Shown piece by piece: positions 61,789 through 64,000 of a DNA stretch of 64,000 nucleotides. The stretch spans positions 92,629,333 to 92,693,332 of the forward strand of contig OV884013.1 of NCBI GenBank assembly GCA_930367205.1, written 5' to 3'. Position 1 is the stretch's first letter; every line of letters begins with the position of its first letter. A program made the position numbers and the translations under genes. The notes below the pieces were generated by a model. That model had not been told where the DNA came from, searched no databases, and was given only the letters and a program-made list of their open reading frames with translations. The DNA is from Acanthosoma haemorrhoidale (Eukaryota; Arthropoda; Insecta; Hemiptera; Acanthosomatidae).

Positions 61789-62651
61789 TTGAGGTTGGCA
61801 AAAAAGTAATGTCGGTTTTTTAGTGTGAAATAAAACTTATTTTTTTCTGTACAAAAAATGAATTTTAATTAGTCAAATATCTTCTATTCAGTTCGATGAC
61901 CTTTTGTCATCTTTCTAGTAACTTCATGATACCGCGCTCGTAGAACGTCTGGTCCTTATCAGCAAAAAACTCAACCAAGTGATTTGAAGTCTTCGTTATG
62001 ACGGAACTTTTTACCATTTAAGAAGTTTTTTAAACTTCGAAATAAATGATAATCCGATGGTGCAAGGTCGGGCCTGTATGGGGAATGCGACATCACTTCC
62101 CAACCAAGCTCCAATAGTTTCGTACGTGTTGCTAAAGATGTGTGAGGCCTCACATTGTCGGGCGAAACCGAAATATCGAGCTTTTTAACAATTCCAAGAC
62201 GTCTCATATGATTTTCAATTGTTGTGTGTGATACATTTAACTGTTTAACAGTCTCAAACACAGTTATATGACGATTCGAATCAATTATGGCTTTAATTTT
62301 GTCATAATAAACTTAAGAAGGTCGACCAGAACGTTGGTCCTCTTTCAGTGAAAAATCTCCAGAACGAAATTCTGACAGGTGCGTTCTGTTAAAAAAACAA
62401 CACCATTAACTTTACATATCTCTTTATGAGCCTCAGCCGCTTTCTTGCCTTTATGAAAATAAATAAGTAAAGGGTGTCAAAAATGCTTATTTTTGCCATC
62501 CATGTTAAAACTGACAGTTGTGAACAAAATTACACGGAATTTCTTTCTATAAATCTCAAAAGAAAAAAATTCTGACATTGACAAAGGAATTATGAAACAA
62601 ACATAACGCTATCTACTGGTGCGAACCGAAATCACTTTCTTGCCAACCCAA
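61789..62651 (-). mobile_element. Mariner element, DD34D type, internally deleted
   Basis: An 863-bp element flanked by TA (61787-61788 and 62652-62653). Its inverted ends are TTGAGGTTGGCAAAAAAGTA at the left and, reverse-complemented, TTGGGTTGGCAAGAAAGTGA at the right; both continue into a TCGGTT block. These are typical mariner (irritans/cecropia-like) ends. About 0.4 kb is missing compared with a full ~1.3-kb element. Confidence 0.93.
61895..62503 (-). pseudogene. DD34D mariner transposase pseudogene
   Basis: The minus strand starts MDGKNKHF and meets a TGA at codon 9, where relatives have arginine; this fits a CGA to TGA change. It then reads HKGKKAAEAHKEICKV, a frame disruption near TERTCQN, and SGDFSLKEDQRSGRPS followed by TAA. 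The longest open piece (62261-61971) covers the second helix-turn-helix (FETVKQLNVSHTTIENHM), then jumps by deletion to DNVRPHTSLATRTKLLELGW and PYRPDLAPSDYHLFRSL. The two visible aspartates have 34 residues between them. A frameshift follows at KSLG, with a further stop in the tail near KLLER. It is inactive. Confidence 0.92.
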
Positions 62652-64000
62652 TATATGATCTTTATAGTTAGATTTATAAACAGTCTGAAGACAGATTCTA
62701 AATAATCGATTTTTGTCTTCTTTTTTTACCGATTTTGTTTTTAATAAGAGAAAATTATCTTAAAAAAGAGGAGATTGAGTTTTAATACGAAATACCTCAG
62801 TAGTGTTCTCTTCTGACTTTGCAAAAGCCCCTAAGCCCAGTGCAATAAGAAGCAAATATTTATCGACTGATGTAATTTCTGCCTCTTTGTTATAATGTAT
62901 TTACATAATATGCTCAGTTATTGCGTAGTAGTACATTTCAAACCAGTTTAACGGCAAGAAGCAAATGTACCCATTCAATACACAATAAAAAGTAAAATAG
63001 TAAATATATTAATATATACTGTGATGTATATAATTAAAAAAGTCCTAATGCATGAAACAAATATTGACTATCAAATTACATAGTAAATCATCATTTTATT
63101 TATATGATTGTTTACATTGACTAATCATTTATGCAATTATCTACCCCAATCTTTAGTGCGTTTCATTTAATATTTTTATTACTATTCATTTACTATTATA
63201 TATAACAATAACGTCCCAAAAAAAAAAATTAGTTCTTCGGGTTCTTTTAAGACCACTCAAATGACACCACGATTTTTGACATAATGGAGTTTAATGTGCA
63301 AGAACTTTTAATTATATAGCATCTATTGGGGGCGTTCAATGTGTGGCTTCCACAGTGGTTCCATATACGGAGCCATAAAGTTGTGGTCAACATGTCAAGA
63401 TGTGGTGGGGAAAGGAAGTAACCTTTGAATATGGAGAAGTTACTTAACTACCGGGTGTCCCAGTTGCTCAAATTTGGTGGACAAAAATAAAATTTTCAAT
63501 TCGGCCAAAACACTATTCTTATTGAGAGGGAGTCGAGGAGTAAATATAATCTTCATTCAACGCTTCGTGTTTACCTAAGGTGGTCTAATGAGCTGCCGAA
63601 TGTTCATTGAACAAGCGTGCATGAGCAGAGTAATAACGATGATTATGTTTCACAGTAGTCCCTTGAATATCCTCTTGTTATAATGAACCATTCAAGTATA
63701 GGTAAGTGCGTGTCCACGAAGTTCCAGAGAAATATCACGTAGTTATATAATTTTTATAAATACCGAATTATTTTATGTTTTAATGGTTTCTTTCATTATC
63801 AATATTCAAAAGTCATTGGGCTCAAAAGTATCCAATACGTTTTGTTCTCAGCTACCAAAATCAAGATCAGTAGGGCTGTTTTTGTCGAGGTGTGGGCGAG
63901 AACAGGTAGGATCACAGCAGTTTACAATTATTATATATATTTGATGTTGGGGCCAGTCGGCATCGTACTTGAAGCCATTTAATCGTAATATTAATGACTG
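62652..64000. other. Gene-free region at window end
   Basis: No gene is recognised. At 63449 a TA is followed by CCGGGTGTCCCAGTTGCTCA, resembling the GGGTGTCCCAG end of Tc1/mariner elements such as that at 47709. No opposite end is visible before the window stops. Confidence 0.4.

Noticed and set aside
1..64000. CRISPR arrays, operons, rRNA genes
   Set aside because: No regularly spaced repeats with unique spacers, no polycistronic gene cluster and no rRNA-like sequence. The split gene shows this is eukaryotic DNA.

Overview
The window is AT-rich, intron-rich animal DNA. It holds one complete, confidently identified gene: the V-type proton ATPase 116 kDa subunit a (Vha100 family), on the + strand from 11217 to 30615 in 17 coding exons. 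Protein similarity, short introns mixed with transposon-filled long ones, and decayed Tc1/mariner, Ty1/copia, non-LTR and tRNA-derived SINE copies all point to an arthropod. A crustacean such as a copepod is plausible, but the sequence does not prove it.

Layout. 1-11.2 kb: gene-free, with a (TA)n microsatellite, two related repeat copies (A at 5848-6691, B at 7981-8682) and a 32-bp minisatellite. 11.2-31 kb: the V-ATPase a gene. All 17 exons join in frame to an 843-residue protein. Intron 8 carries an antisense copia remnant and intron 9 a ~485-bp near-perfect palindrome. Two poly(A) signals follow the stop codon. 31-47.7 kb: no intact gene. It has a decayed cysteine-rich element-associated coding remnant (33.4-34.1 kb), a 169-bp direct duplication (36.5/37.0 kb), a GC-rich open frame, a non-LTR retrotransposon tail and a candidate piggyBac-type non-autonomous element. 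47.7-48.8 kb: a DD41D mariner-like element with TA target duplication and 31-bp inverted ends, abutting a poly(A)-tailed retroposon with an 11-bp target duplication. 49-60 kb: SINE copies, a GC-rich degenerate coding patch and a third repeat copy (C). 61.8-62.65 kb: a defective DD34D mariner. The last 1.3 kb has only a possible transposon end.

The V-ATPase subunit a anchors the V1 and V0 sectors and supplies the proton half-channels and the essential arginine. Its catalytic-region residues are all present, so it is predicted functional. Everything else looks like mobile-element debris. The best candidates for something undescribed are: a conserved minus-strand peptide shared by repeats A and C; the long palindrome inside the V-ATPase gene; an 81-nt stop-free in-frame intron in the same gene; and the SINE family. 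No tRNA, rRNA, CRISPR or operon-type feature was found.
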